Counted from the first letter of the stretch, positions 1-7,122 are shown. The stretch is DNA of 8,090 nt from UBA6215 sp964484255 (GCA_964484255.1 CAZAEH010000043.1:1-8090), one strand, 5' to 3'. Translations and numbers: made by a program. Notes: generated by a model not told the origin, from the letters alone.

Positions 1-19
1 AAGAATAAGAAAGGCGTAG

Positions 20-970
20 ATGCAAAAAGCCAGCCATATCAACAGGCAGGAATACGTGATGCGGGCCGCGCTCGTCAGCCTTTGGTGCAACATCGTGCTC
101 TTCATCTTCAAGGGAACGGCATTCGCGATAGTGCGTTCCCTCGCCATCGCGACGGATTTCGCGATAACGGTCACAGGTTTGAGCGTTTCGATAATCCTTT
201 ATTATTCGCTGAAACTCGCCCACCGCCCCGCGGACATTATGCACAACTACGGTTACGGCAAGATAGAGAACGTCTGCGAGGGGATAGAGGGTATAGTGCT
301 CATCGGTATCGCATTCGCGATGATATCGCAGTCCGTAAAGTCCCTGGCGCATCCCGAACATATCACCAACCCGTGGCTCGGCCTGGCTTCCAGCATCCTG
401 AGTTTCACATTGAATTTCGGGGGTTCATACTATATATTAATGATGGGAAGGAAGAGCCGTTCCCCTGCTGTGCGCGCGGAGGGTATCCACTACCTGCTTG
501 AGGGAGTGATATCCTTTGCCATTGCCTGCGCGTTCGTAGCATCTATGATGCTGACATCCGCCGGGAAGGACCGCATAGCGCTCTATCTTGACCCCGGCGT
601 CGCGATACTGGTAAGCATTGTCATCGCGATACCGTCTTTCGGTATTGCCAAGAAGGCGTTCTTCAACCTGCTCGATGCCTCTATAGAGGAACCGAGCAAG
701 ATGGATGTGATAGTAAGCTTGGCGCAGAATGCAGGGCTATTTTGCGGTTTCAGCGACATAAGGACGCGCAGCTCGGGGCACAAGAAGTTCATAAACCTGA
801 AGATAACGCTTCCTTTGGAGATGCCGTTCGCGAAGGCGGATGACATCTGCAGGAAGGTGGAAGCCGATATAATGGCCGCCGTGCCGGACAGCGAGGTTTT
901 CGTAAAGACGCAGGCATGCGGCCGCGACTGCCTTATCCTGGAAAACGGAGGGCAGTGCCCGTATTTATAA
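20..970 (+). CDS. Cation diffusion facilitator (CDF) family metal transporter
   Basis: Predicted inner-membrane divalent metal/proton antiporter of 316 residues, a normal length for the family. Hydrophobic segments lie at about 16-40, 44-64, 84-104, 118-142, 157-178 and 191-212. They are followed by a cytoplasmic domain from about 225 with the family-typical pattern 'DIRTRSSGHKKFINLKI' (246-262). The loop 'HRPADIMHNYGYGKIENV' (68-85) matches the CDF 'P..HpYGhGK.E' signature, and 'LDPGVAILVS' and 'LLDAS' match the sixth segment and the stretch after it. The metal site is unusual. Segment 2 has D46-x3-T50 where most CDFs have D/H-x3-D, and segment 5 has H157-x3-E161 instead of H-x3-D. The C-terminus carries C300, C304 and C313. 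An AAGG at 11-14 sits about 5 nt before the ATG; a second ATG at 59 would cut into the first helix region. A TAG at 17-19 in another frame could end an upstream gene. The family call is firm; the transported metal is unknown. Confidence 0.93.
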   Translation: MQKASHINRQEYVMRAALVSLWCNIVLFIFKGTAFAIVRSLAIATDFAITVTGLSVSIILYYSLKLAHRPADIMHNYGYGKIENVCEGIEGIVLIGIAFAMISQSVKSLAHPEHITNPWLGLASSILSFTLNFGGSYYILMMGRKSRSPAVRAEGIHYLLEGVISFAIACAFVASMMLTSAGKDRIALYLDPGVAILVSIVIAIPSFGIAKKAFFNLLDASIEEPSKMDVIVSLAQNAGLFCGFSDIRTRSSGHKKFINLKITLPLEMPFAKADDICRKVEADIMAAVPDSEVFVKTQACGRDCLILENGGQCPYL

Positions 971-975
971 TACCG

Positions 976-983
976 AAAGGAGA
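976..983 (+). promoter_or_regulatory. Ribosome binding site of the glycoside hydrolase gene
   Basis: AAAGGAGA lies in the 16-nt gap after the transporter stop, with its GGAG core 4 nt before the ATG at 987. It fixes the hydrolase start. The short gap, with no room for a promoter, supports co-transcription with the transporter gene. Confidence 0.8.
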
Positions 984-986
984 CAC

Positions 987-3269
987 ATGAAAAAGCTTGC
1001 CGGCTTTATGGTCCTGTTGTCATTCCTGTTCGTTTTTTCCGCGGCCTGTGCGGATGGTTCACCTTCCCCTGCCGTAAGATCGATCACGGCATCGTCCGAT
1101 TACAACAACAACCTTCCCGGTAAAGCCGCGGACGGCAAGGACCGCACGCGCTGGGAGTCGGAGTGGAAGAACGACCAATGGCTCCAGGTGGAATTTGAGG
1201 AGCCCGTGACCCTTTCCGGCATCCGTATAAAGTGGGAGACGGCCTCGGCATATACCTACAAGATACTCGGCTCGCTTGACGGCGCGCAATGGCAGGCGCT
1301 TGCCGAGGTCTCCGACGGCAACGAGGGCGAGGATATCAGGATAAATTTCAAGAGACCCGCCGAATGCAAGTTCATAAAGATAGACTGCGCGGACAGGGCT
1401 ACCGCCTGGGGTTTTTCGATATGGGAGATGGAGTTCAATACCGGAAAGCCCTACAAGAACCTCCCGAAACGCGTATCGATACCCAAGGGCAAAAAATTCT
1501 TCAAGGTAGAGAAGAAGGGTGATAAATACTGGCTGGTGGATCCTTCGGGGAGATCGTTTATCTCCAAGGGAGTCAACGTCGTTCTCGACAAGGACGGCGC
1601 GGTGCTCCAGAATTCGCAGTATTATGATGTCTCGGAAAAATACAAGAGCCGGGAAGATTGGGCGAAAGACGCCGTAAAGCGGCTGAAGAAATGGAAATTC
1701 AATACCATCGGCTCGTGGTCGGACGCGGCCACGTACTACTACGACCTGCCTTTTACCGTGATGCTTGGGATACCCTCGACCACCGACCACCGCCTTGTGG
1801 ACGTATTCGACCCGATGTTCATCGAGAACGTGGAGGCGACAGTTGCGAGCAAGTGCAAGAGGTTCAGGGACGCGAAATACCTTATAGGATACTATGTCGA
1901 CAACGAACTGCCGTGGTACGGCGATGTCGGCTGGTATACGGGCCACGCGCCGCTCCTGCTCGACGAATATTCGCGTCTGCCGGATAACGCCCCCGGGAGG
2001 AAGAAGCTCGAGGAGTTCCTGCAGTGCGCCTACGGCAAATCCATAGATGATTTCATGAAGGTGCGCGGCGCGCAGTCGAGGGAAGCGCGCGAGCAGTTCG
2101 CCGGGCTCGTCGCGGACGAATATTTTTCCGTCATATGCGACACCATAAGGAAATACGACCCCAACCACCTTATCCTGGGCGTGCGTTTTGCCTGCAATGC
2201 CCCTGACGGCGTGGCCAGGGCGTGCGGCGAGAATTGCGACATCGTCTCGGTCAACTATTACTGCAAGAACATGAAGGTGGACAGGCAGCTCTTCGATAAT
2301 TACTATTTTATCTGCAAGAAGCCCATAATGATAACCGAGTTCTCTTACAGGGCCATGGAGAACCGCAGCGGCGACAAGAATACCAAGGGCGCGGACGTTA
2401 CCGTCAAGACCCAGGCCGACAGGGCGACCGGGTTCGACAAATACGTCACGCAGGTGATGGAGTTCCCGTACCTGGTAGGTTACCATTGGTTCGATTATTT
2501 CGACCAGTCGCCGCAGGGACGCAGCTTTGACGGTGAGAACAGTAATTACGGCATAGTGGATATCTACGATAAGGAATACGAGATCCTTACCGAACAGATG
2601 AAAAAGACCAACAAACAGGCAGATACCGTCCACAAAAAATCCGAACTGCCCTACCCTGACAAGGCGGTGTCATTAAGCGGTTACGCTCCCGTTAACAACA
2701 AGCCCGTGGCCAGGCCATCCGCGCCGTTCTGCGATATATCTGCGCTGAACGTCAGGCGTATAGGCATATGGGCGGACGGATCGTCTGCAGCTGGTTTCAA
2801 GCTCTCCAAAGAGACCTGTGCCGAAGGCGCGGTTTTCCTGAAATGCGAGGTTACTACCGGCAGCGGCTGGGGTTGCGGGTTCAACATCCCCTGCGATCTA
2901 AAGGTCAAGAATGGGGATACATCGGTTGACTTGCAGGGATACAAAGGCATGAAAATAAAGATGTCGGTGTCGAGTAACCTGCCGTTTTCGCTCTTCATGA
3001 ACGAGTCGGGCGCGAACGAACTGGGCAAGCTTGAGTACAAGGGCGTAAAAGGCGCCGACGGGGAAAGTTTCTCGTCCGAGCCCAACGTCGGTGACGGGGT
3101 CGTCATGACATATGATTACCCGTTCGACCAGTTCATGATCAGGACGATCTACGGCAACCAGTCCGGGAACAAGACCGTGGACCTGCAGGCCATACGCAAC
3201 TTTGACCTTTATTTCCCGGGCAACTCCGGCGACGGCACCTGCGAGATATACGAGGTCACCCTGTATTAA
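987..3269 (+). CDS. Secreted clan GH-A glycoside hydrolase (agarase/GH42/GH50-like) with N-terminal F5/8C (CBM32-like) domain
   Basis: Exported polysaccharide-degrading enzyme of 760 residues. Residues 1-22 are a signal peptide. 'SAAC' at 18-21 is a poor lipobox because -3 is Ser, and A20-C-A22 fits ordinary signal peptidase, so the anchoring mode is open. Residues about 30-152 form an F5/8 type C (discoidin) carbohydrate-binding domain, with 'AADGKDRTRWESEW', 'WLQVEF' and 'WEMEF'. The catalytic barrel covers about 170-560. It opens with 'FFKVEKKGDKYWLVDPSGRSF', typical of agarase-like enzymes. 'YYVDNELPW' supplies the likely acid/base E307 and 'IMITEFSY' the likely nucleophile E451, the N-E and E pair expected in clan GH-A. 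'YHWFDYFDQSPQGRS' (499-513) follows near the end of the barrel. Residues about 580-760 are a Gly/Asn-rich beta-sandwich, possibly a second carbohydrate-binding module. The clan assignment is likely; the exact GH family and substrate (agar-like galactan or another beta-linked glycan) cannot be read from the sequence. Confidence 0.85.
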   Translation: MKKLAGFMVLLSFLFVFSAACADGSPSPAVRSITASSDYNNNLPGKAADGKDRTRWESEWKNDQWLQVEFEEPVTLSGIRIKWETASAYTYKILGSLDGAQWQALAEVSDGNEGEDIRINFKRPAECKFIKIDCADRATAWGFSIWEMEFNTGKPYKNLPKRVSIPKGKKFFKVEKKGDKYWLVDPSGRSFISKGVNVVLDKDGAVLQNSQYYDVSEKYKSREDWAKDAVKRLKKWKFNTIGSWSDAATYYYDLPFTVMLGIPSTTDHRLVDVFDPMFIENVEATVASKCKRFRDAKYLIGYYVDNELPWYGDVGWYTGHAPLLLDEYSRLPDNAPGRKKLEEFLQCAYGKSIDDFMKVRGAQSREAREQFAGLVADEYFSVICDTIRKYDPNHLILGVRFACNAPDGVARACGENCDIVSVNYYCKNMKVDRQLFDNYYFICKKPIMITEFSYRAMENRSGDKNTKGADVTVKTQADRATGFDKYVTQVMEFPYLVGYHWFDYFDQSPQGRSFDGENSNYGIVDIYDKEYEILTEQMKKTNKQADTVHKKSELPYPDKAVSLSGYAPVNNKPVARPSAPFCDISALNVRRIGIWADGSSAAGFKLSKETCAEGAVFLKCEVTTGSGWGCGFNIPCDLKVKNGDTSVDLQGYKGMKIKMSVSSNLPFSLFMNESGANELGKLEYKGVKGADGESFSSEPNVGDGVVMTYDYPFDQFMIRTIYGNQSGNKTVDLQAIRNFDLYFPGNSGDGTCEIYEVTLY

Positions 3270-3270
3270 G

Positions 3271-3315
3271 GGGACGTGCCACTTTGGGACGTGTCAATTA
3301 GGGACAGGTTGTAGA
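3271..3315 (+). repeat. Three-unit tandem repeat, 15-nt period (GGGAC type)
   Basis: Unit 1 (3271-3285) is GGGACGTGCCACTTT, unit 2 (3286-3300) is GGGACGTGTCAATTA, and unit 3 (3301-3315) is GGGACAGGTTGTAGA. Units 1 and 2 share GGGACGTG exactly. Unit 3 keeps GGGAC and diverges after it. One extra G (3270) precedes unit 1. The array begins one base after the hydrolase stop and ends exactly where the next gene's GTG begins. GGGACGTG and GGGACAGG words of this kind recur as dispersed intergenic repeats in several bacterial groups, often near REP-associated tyrosine transposases. That link is from memory and no transposase gene is in the window. Confidence 0.7.
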
Positions 3316-3819
3316 GTGAAAAGAATCATCGTCAATGATAAGATGCAACAGGGCTACGCTTATTACCTGACGGCCCCTATGGGCAAGAAATTCGACCCTG
3401 AATTCAAGCCCGAGCTGACCCCGAAGGAGATGCTGCGTCTTGGGGTCTTCGGCGGAAAATACATGACTGACTGCCGTAAGGAATTCCCGCGCGACTGGTT
3501 CACGAAAGCAAAACTCTCGCCGAAGAAGAGAAATCCGCTGCTCAATTATTTCAAAGTCAACGCATCCCTGCCGCTTAGGGCATGGCAGGATAGAGGATGG
3601 ATATACCCCGATGATCCCCGCGGATGGTTCCAGTGGTATTGCCGTTATTACATGGGCCGCCGCATACCCGCCGAGGATGACCGGCAGATAAGGAGGTGGA
3701 AGGCCATTAAGCGCCACGTAATGGCGGTAAAGAAGAATTGCCGCCCGGGAGACTTGGATTGCAGGAGGAAACAGCGCCAGGCCCTGCTTCATTGGGCTTA
3801 CGACGCGCGCAAGATATAG
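3316..3819 (+). CDS. Small conserved protein of unknown function, Trp/Tyr/Arg-rich
   Basis: A 167-residue protein if it starts at GTG 3316. The frame is open back to an ATG at 3202, but that start would overlap the hydrolase by 68 nt and translate the tandem repeat, so it is unlikely. ATG 3343 is another option. ACAGG at 3304-3308, inside the third repeat unit, could act as a weak ribosome binding site 7 nt before the GTG. There is no signal peptide or membrane segment, and the protein is basic, so it is probably cytoplasmic. Conserved-looking blocks are 'LRLGVFGGKYMTDC' (40-53), 'EFPRDWF' (56-62), 'PDDPRGWFQWYCRYYMGRR' (98-116), 'DRQIRRWKAIKRH' (122-134) and 'NCRPGDLDCRRKQRQALLHW' (141-160). 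I recall similar 'GWFQWYCRYY.GRR' proteins in other bacteria and some eukaryotes without an assigned function. The C142 and C149 pair could be structural. The dense basic and aromatic residues would suit nucleic-acid contact, but that is only a guess. Confidence 0.8.
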   Translation: MKRIIVNDKMQQGYAYYLTAPMGKKFDPEFKPELTPKEMLRLGVFGGKYMTDCRKEFPRDWFTKAKLSPKKRNPLLNYFKVNASLPLRAWQDRGWIYPDDPRGWFQWYCRYYMGRRIPAEDDRQIRRWKAIKRHVMAVKKNCRPGDLDCRRKQRQALLHWAYDARKI

Positions 3820-3833
3820 CAGGCAGATTTTTG

Positions 3834-3862
3834 TTGACAATCCTAAGGATAGCAGATAGACT
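3834..3862 (+). promoter_or_regulatory. Sigma-70 type promoter for the large hydrolase gene
   Basis: A perfect -35 hexamer TTGACA (3834-3839) is followed after exactly 17 nt by TAGACT (3857-3862), which matches 4 of 6 bases of TATAAT. Transcription would start near 3869, leaving a leader of about 20 nt before the ATG at 3890. It lies in the 70-nt gap after the small protein's stop, the widest gap between genes in the window, and suggests that the two downstream genes form their own transcription unit. Confidence 0.65.
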
Positions 3863-3890
3863 AATGACACTTTATAAAGTTACGTCATTA
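3862..3890. promoter_or_regulatory. Nested palindrome over transcription start and start codon (operator candidate)
   Basis: Outer arms TAATGAC (3862-3868) and GTCATTA (3884-3890) are perfect reverse complements. Inside lies the perfect 12-bp palindrome ACTTTATAAAGT (3869-3880), with three unpaired bases TAC (3881-3883) offsetting the two symmetries. It overlaps the last base of the -10 box, the predicted start point, the whole leader and the A of the ATG. No Shine-Dalgarno sequence is present here. It could bind a dimeric repressor at the DNA level, or the inner hairpin could affect initiation in the RNA. Confidence 0.5.
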
Positions 3891-6800
3891 TGTCAAAAAA
3901 GCTCACATCCCTCGTAATTTCAATAATTTTACTAAGCTTGATCCCGGCGGAAACGACCTCAGGGTCGGATATTGACTTGAGCCTTCCGTTGGGGTTTGAG
4001 TCTATTTCTCCTGCCCAGTCGAGCGTTGTCTATGATGACCATTTTGACCTCAAAGGCCGGCTGAAAGATAACTTCCAGGCCAAGCTGATCAAGTTCAAAG
4101 GCGAGCCGGTCGAGATAGTCGATAACGGTTTTGAGATAAAAGATATACGGCTCAAGGACGGGGTCAATACCTTCCTGATAGACATGACCGATATTAACGG
4201 CAGGAGGAGATTGGTATCTTATTCTGTCAGTTCCGAAAAGAAGAAGATCAATTTAGGGGGCGGCAGCTTAGTCGAGACCGTTGCTTTTAATTCAAGCCTG
4301 ACTGCCGAGGGATATTCTGAACCGGGTCCGAGGCGTAAGGTTCTTACTGCTGTTACAACAACTTATACCTCGCCTCAGTACCAGGGCGGCACCTCACAAT
4401 ACACAACAAGTTCCTCAGATGTAGTGTTCACTTCCCCGTATTCCGACCAGGTAATTACCGAGAATAAGCTCAAAATAGGCGGCAGGTTCAATAAGGATGC
4501 CGGGATATCTTCTATCACGGTCAACGGCCAGTCCTGTACTCTTAATAAGAGCGCCGGCACATTCGAGGGCCCAACGCTGATATCCCCGGGCGAGGCGCGC
4601 AGGAAGAAGATAAACGCCGATTCCGCCGAATACATTATAATGAAAGTCGATCCCGAAAGCCACTCCGGCAAGAATGAGCTTAAAGTCGTCATCAAGCCTG
4701 AAGACGGCAAGGCATATGAGGATAGGGCGGGGTATTATTATTACCAGATGTTTGTGGATATGTACACGAACGGGGGATACAGGATAAAAGAAGACCATAC
4801 TAATAATATTTATACCGTGCCTGTCAATGCCATGATGTATAATCAGGACCTGTTTTACGAGTCTCCCGGCGGCCAGTATTTTTCCGATTGGGAGTACCCC
4901 GAGGAAAATTATCGGGAGTTTTGGTATGACTGGTATTCAGAAAGTTATTCAGGAGCTCATTTGTTTTACCAGGGCTGTTATTATTATTACAATAAACCGA
5001 GGTCTTTCTATAATAATTATTCAAACCGCGCTCATTATGTTTGGTTTTTTATGAGTCCATATGAACTCGAATTACGCAAAAACAGAACAGGTAACGGCCA
5101 TTATTCTTCGAACGATACCGTCCAAAGCGTTGAAACCGTTATTACCCTACATACCCCGCCTTCAAAGGATATCCCTTTCATCATTCTCCTGAAGAACTGC
5201 CGTTTTATAGAGAACGATCCTCTATTCTCCGATAATTTTTGGGTAGATGATGCATGGCGCAAACTAAAGCTCAACTTAGATGACTACAAAGTAAACGGCC
5301 AGTCTCTCAAACCTCTTTATGGGAATTTTGGGAAAGACGTTACGTGGTCCGATATCGAAGATGAGGACAAGGGCAACTGCGCATACGTCATATTGAATGA
5401 TTTCGAACCCGATAAGGACTTTTTGATGGATGTTGACGTCGCGTCTTACACTACGGAATTCTACGGCGGCGGAAGAGAATGGAGCAGGTTCTTTACGGCC
5501 GATCTGGAATATGGCCTTACGGGCGATATTTTGGTTGACTCCAACAATGACGGTTTACTTGGCGGCGATGATAATGCTTGTGAGATGGTTTCCCCCGGCT
5601 GTGTATTCTGGGTGAATGATGATGACGATTATGATGAGTCGGATGTGCATGACGACGACCCGAATACTATTTCCGGCGTTAATTTAAATAGCCTGGACGA
5701 AAAGACCGGAGAGAAAGGTAGCGGTTATGACTACAATAATGACGTTATCAACGGCATCCGCGATCTCGAAGACTTCATGCCACTTAATATTGCCATTCCC
5801 AACATAAAAGAATGGGTTAATAACCAGAGCGTTAAGTTCTATCTTAGGGCCGAGGGAGAAGGCAAGATCAGGGTGTTTGGAAGGGTTAAGGATATGCGAG
5901 AATATGGCGCCAAAACATATCTTTGTGATCTTGATAGTTCTATCCAGCAATATCAGCAGGAAATGAAATTTACTCTTCCTCTCGACAACGATCCCGAAAA
6001 AAAAGGCCAACTTCTCGACTCGTCGTGGTTCGACTCCGACGGTAACTTTTATGGTATATTCGAAGGGGTAGAAGAAGGTACTCTCAAGCTTATCCTTGAG
6101 GCAGAGCTTATCAGCGGCGATACCTCGAGAAGGGTTGTTCTTGATGAGGCGTATTTTACTTTGGTTAATGTCAAGGGAATGTTTAAGGTTTATAATACCA
6201 GGTATACTTATGTAGTCGGTGACGAGGAAGGCCCCACGGATCGGGGCGACGGTTTGTTGAGATATAAAGTTATAAGAGAGCAAAAAGGTTATGGTTCAAG
6301 ATTCCCTGAGGACCCCGATAGGGTAATTATATGGACCCACGGATATAATAATACAATTAATCAATCTCTTGATAACATGGCTATTATTTTCAAGAGACTT
6401 TATAGGACCGGCTACAGGGGAGGATTTATTGGTGTTGTTTGGAAGGTCGAACATTCCGTACTTTTGTTTAATACCGACTGGCTGTCCTCGTATCGTACAG
6501 GCCATGTCTTTGCGGATATAATAAGAAACACGAAAAAGTCATATCCCGATGCCAAACTCGATTTATTTGCGCATTCATTAGGGGCGAATCTGGGTTGTTA
6601 CGCATTGAGGATTCTCGGTACCAATAATGAAGAGATCGTAGATAATCTAATACTTCATGAAGCGGCGGTTCCTGAAGAAGTATTTTGCGGGAAATATTCA
6701 GCTAAAGGCAAACCCTATAGGCTCGGATATTTTGATAATGTATATGCTGAATCCTTGAAGGCAGTCAAAGACAAGGTATACAATACATACTGTCCTGAAG

Positions 6801-7120
6801 ATGCAGCTGTGTGGGTAGCTTTCCCATTGGATAACGTGTTATTAAGTCTCCCGACACCTCTCGATGACGATTATGGATTTATAAATAATGCGATTATGTC
6901 GGCGGCAAGACCGTATCAAGGCGGTCTGGGGAGTTCTAGGGTAAAGACTATCTATAATGATGTAATTATGAGCAGCAATCAATTCAAGAGCTTAGATGAA
7001 CACCCGTATGGTATAAGAAAGCATGGTAGCCAAAGCGAAGAATACTACTATGATGTGATGGAGTTTTACGGACACATAATTGATCCGGAAAACATGCCGG
7101 AAGATGTTAATAACAAATAA
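3890..7120 (+). CDS. Large secreted multidomain protein with C-terminal DUF900-like alpha/beta hydrolase
   Basis: An exported protein of 1076 residues. A signal peptide occupies about 1-20 (IPA then E). Residues about 35-115 look like an Ig-like fold ('SISPAQSSVVYDDHFDLKG', 'LKDGVNTFLIDMTD'), and about 178-290 like a second ('KLKIGGRF', 'ITVNGQ', 'GKNELKVVI'). Residues 281-390 are Tyr-rich, with two YYYY runs. Residues 550-561 (D-x-N-x-D-G and ending in D) form an EF-hand/dockerin-like calcium loop, followed by 'FWVNDDDD' and 'INGIRDLEDFMPLNI', a pattern I recall from PVC-group secreted proteins. A further beta-sandwich spans about 640-765. The hydrolase covers about 805-1070. It has 'THGYNN' (816-821) at the oxyanion-hole position and the nucleophile elbow A-H-S896-L-G, with Ala replacing the first Gly of GxSxG. 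D971 and H1062 are candidate triad partners. The fold suggests an esterase, lipase or amidase acting outside the cytoplasm; the substrate is unknown. The N-terminal ATG is the only start that keeps the signal peptide. Confidence 0.82.
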   Translation: MSKKLTSLVISIILLSLIPAETTSGSDIDLSLPLGFESISPAQSSVVYDDHFDLKGRLKDNFQAKLIKFKGEPVEIVDNGFEIKDIRLKDGVNTFLIDMTDINGRRRLVSYSVSSEKKKINLGGGSLVETVAFNSSLTAEGYSEPGPRRKVLTAVTTTYTSPQYQGGTSQYTTSSSDVVFTSPYSDQVITENKLKIGGRFNKDAGISSITVNGQSCTLNKSAGTFEGPTLISPGEARRKKINADSAEYIIMKVDPESHSGKNELKVVIKPEDGKAYEDRAGYYYYQMFVDMYTNGGYRIKEDHTNNIYTVPVNAMMYNQDLFYESPGGQYFSDWEYPEENYREFWYDWYSESYSGAHLFYQGCYYYYNKPRSFYNNYSNRAHYVWFFMSPYELELRKNRTGNGHYSSNDTVQSVETVITLHTPPSKDIPFIILLKNCRFIENDPLFSDNFWVDDAWRKLKLNLDDYKVNGQSLKPLYGNFGKDVTWSDIEDEDKGNCAYVILNDFEPDKDFLMDVDVASYTTEFYGGGREWSRFFTADLEYGLTGDILVDSNNDGLLGGDDNACEMVSPGCVFWVNDDDDYDESDVHDDDPNTISGVNLNSLDEKTGEKGSGYDYNNDVINGIRDLEDFMPLNIAIPNIKEWVNNQSVKFYLRAEGEGKIRVFGRVKDMREYGAKTYLCDLDSSIQQYQQEMKFTLPLDNDPEKKGQLLDSSWFDSDGNFYGIFEGVEEGTLKLILEAELISGDTSRRVVLDEAYFTLVNVKGMFKVYNTRYTYVVGDEEGPTDRGDGLLRYKVIREQKGYGSRFPEDPDRVIIWTHGYNNTINQSLDNMAIIFKRLYRTGYRGGFIGVVWKVEHSVLLFNTDWLSSYRTGHVFADIIRNTKKSYPDAKLDLFAHSLGANLGCYALRILGTNNEEIVDNLILHEAAVPEEVFCGKYSAKGKPYRLGYFDNVYAESLKAVKDKVYNTYCPEDAAVWVAFPLDNVLLSLPTPLDDDYGFINNAIMSAARPYQGGLGSSRVKTIYNDVIMSSNQFKSLDEHPYGIRKHGSQSEEYYYDVMEFYGHIIDPENMPEDVNNK

Positions 7121-7122
7121 AC

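Noticed and set aside
1035..1052. Lipoprotein signal in the glycoside hydrolase
   Set aside because: The residues before C21 are F-S-A-A, so the -3 position is Ser rather than Leu/Val/Ile. A lipid anchor is possible but not supportable, and A-C-A fits ordinary cleavage equally well.
1059..2633. A 524-codon open frame on the minus strand
   Set aside because: It lies wholly inside the glycoside hydrolase gene, has no recognisable domains, and its composition is what the reverse of a GC-biased coding frame gives.
3202..3315. Upstream ATG start for the small unknown protein
   Set aside because: It would overlap the hydrolase by 68 nt and translate the tandem repeat as low-complexity pentapeptides. 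Also, no ribosome binding site is evident.
3271..3315. CRISPR array
   Set aside because: There are only three imperfect 15-nt units without spacers between them.
3298..3870. A 190-codon open frame on the minus strand
   Set aside because: It mirrors the small conserved protein, runs through the repeat and the promoter region, and has no recognisable features. The plus-strand protein has clear conserved-looking blocks.
3862..3890. Palindrome as an intrinsic terminator of the small protein gene
   Set aside because: The stem is A+T-rich, no T-run follows it, and it overlaps a strong promoter and the next start codon.
5684..6283. A 199-codon open frame on the minus strand
   Set aside because: It is antisense to the middle of the large hydrolase gene, with no start context, signal or domain.
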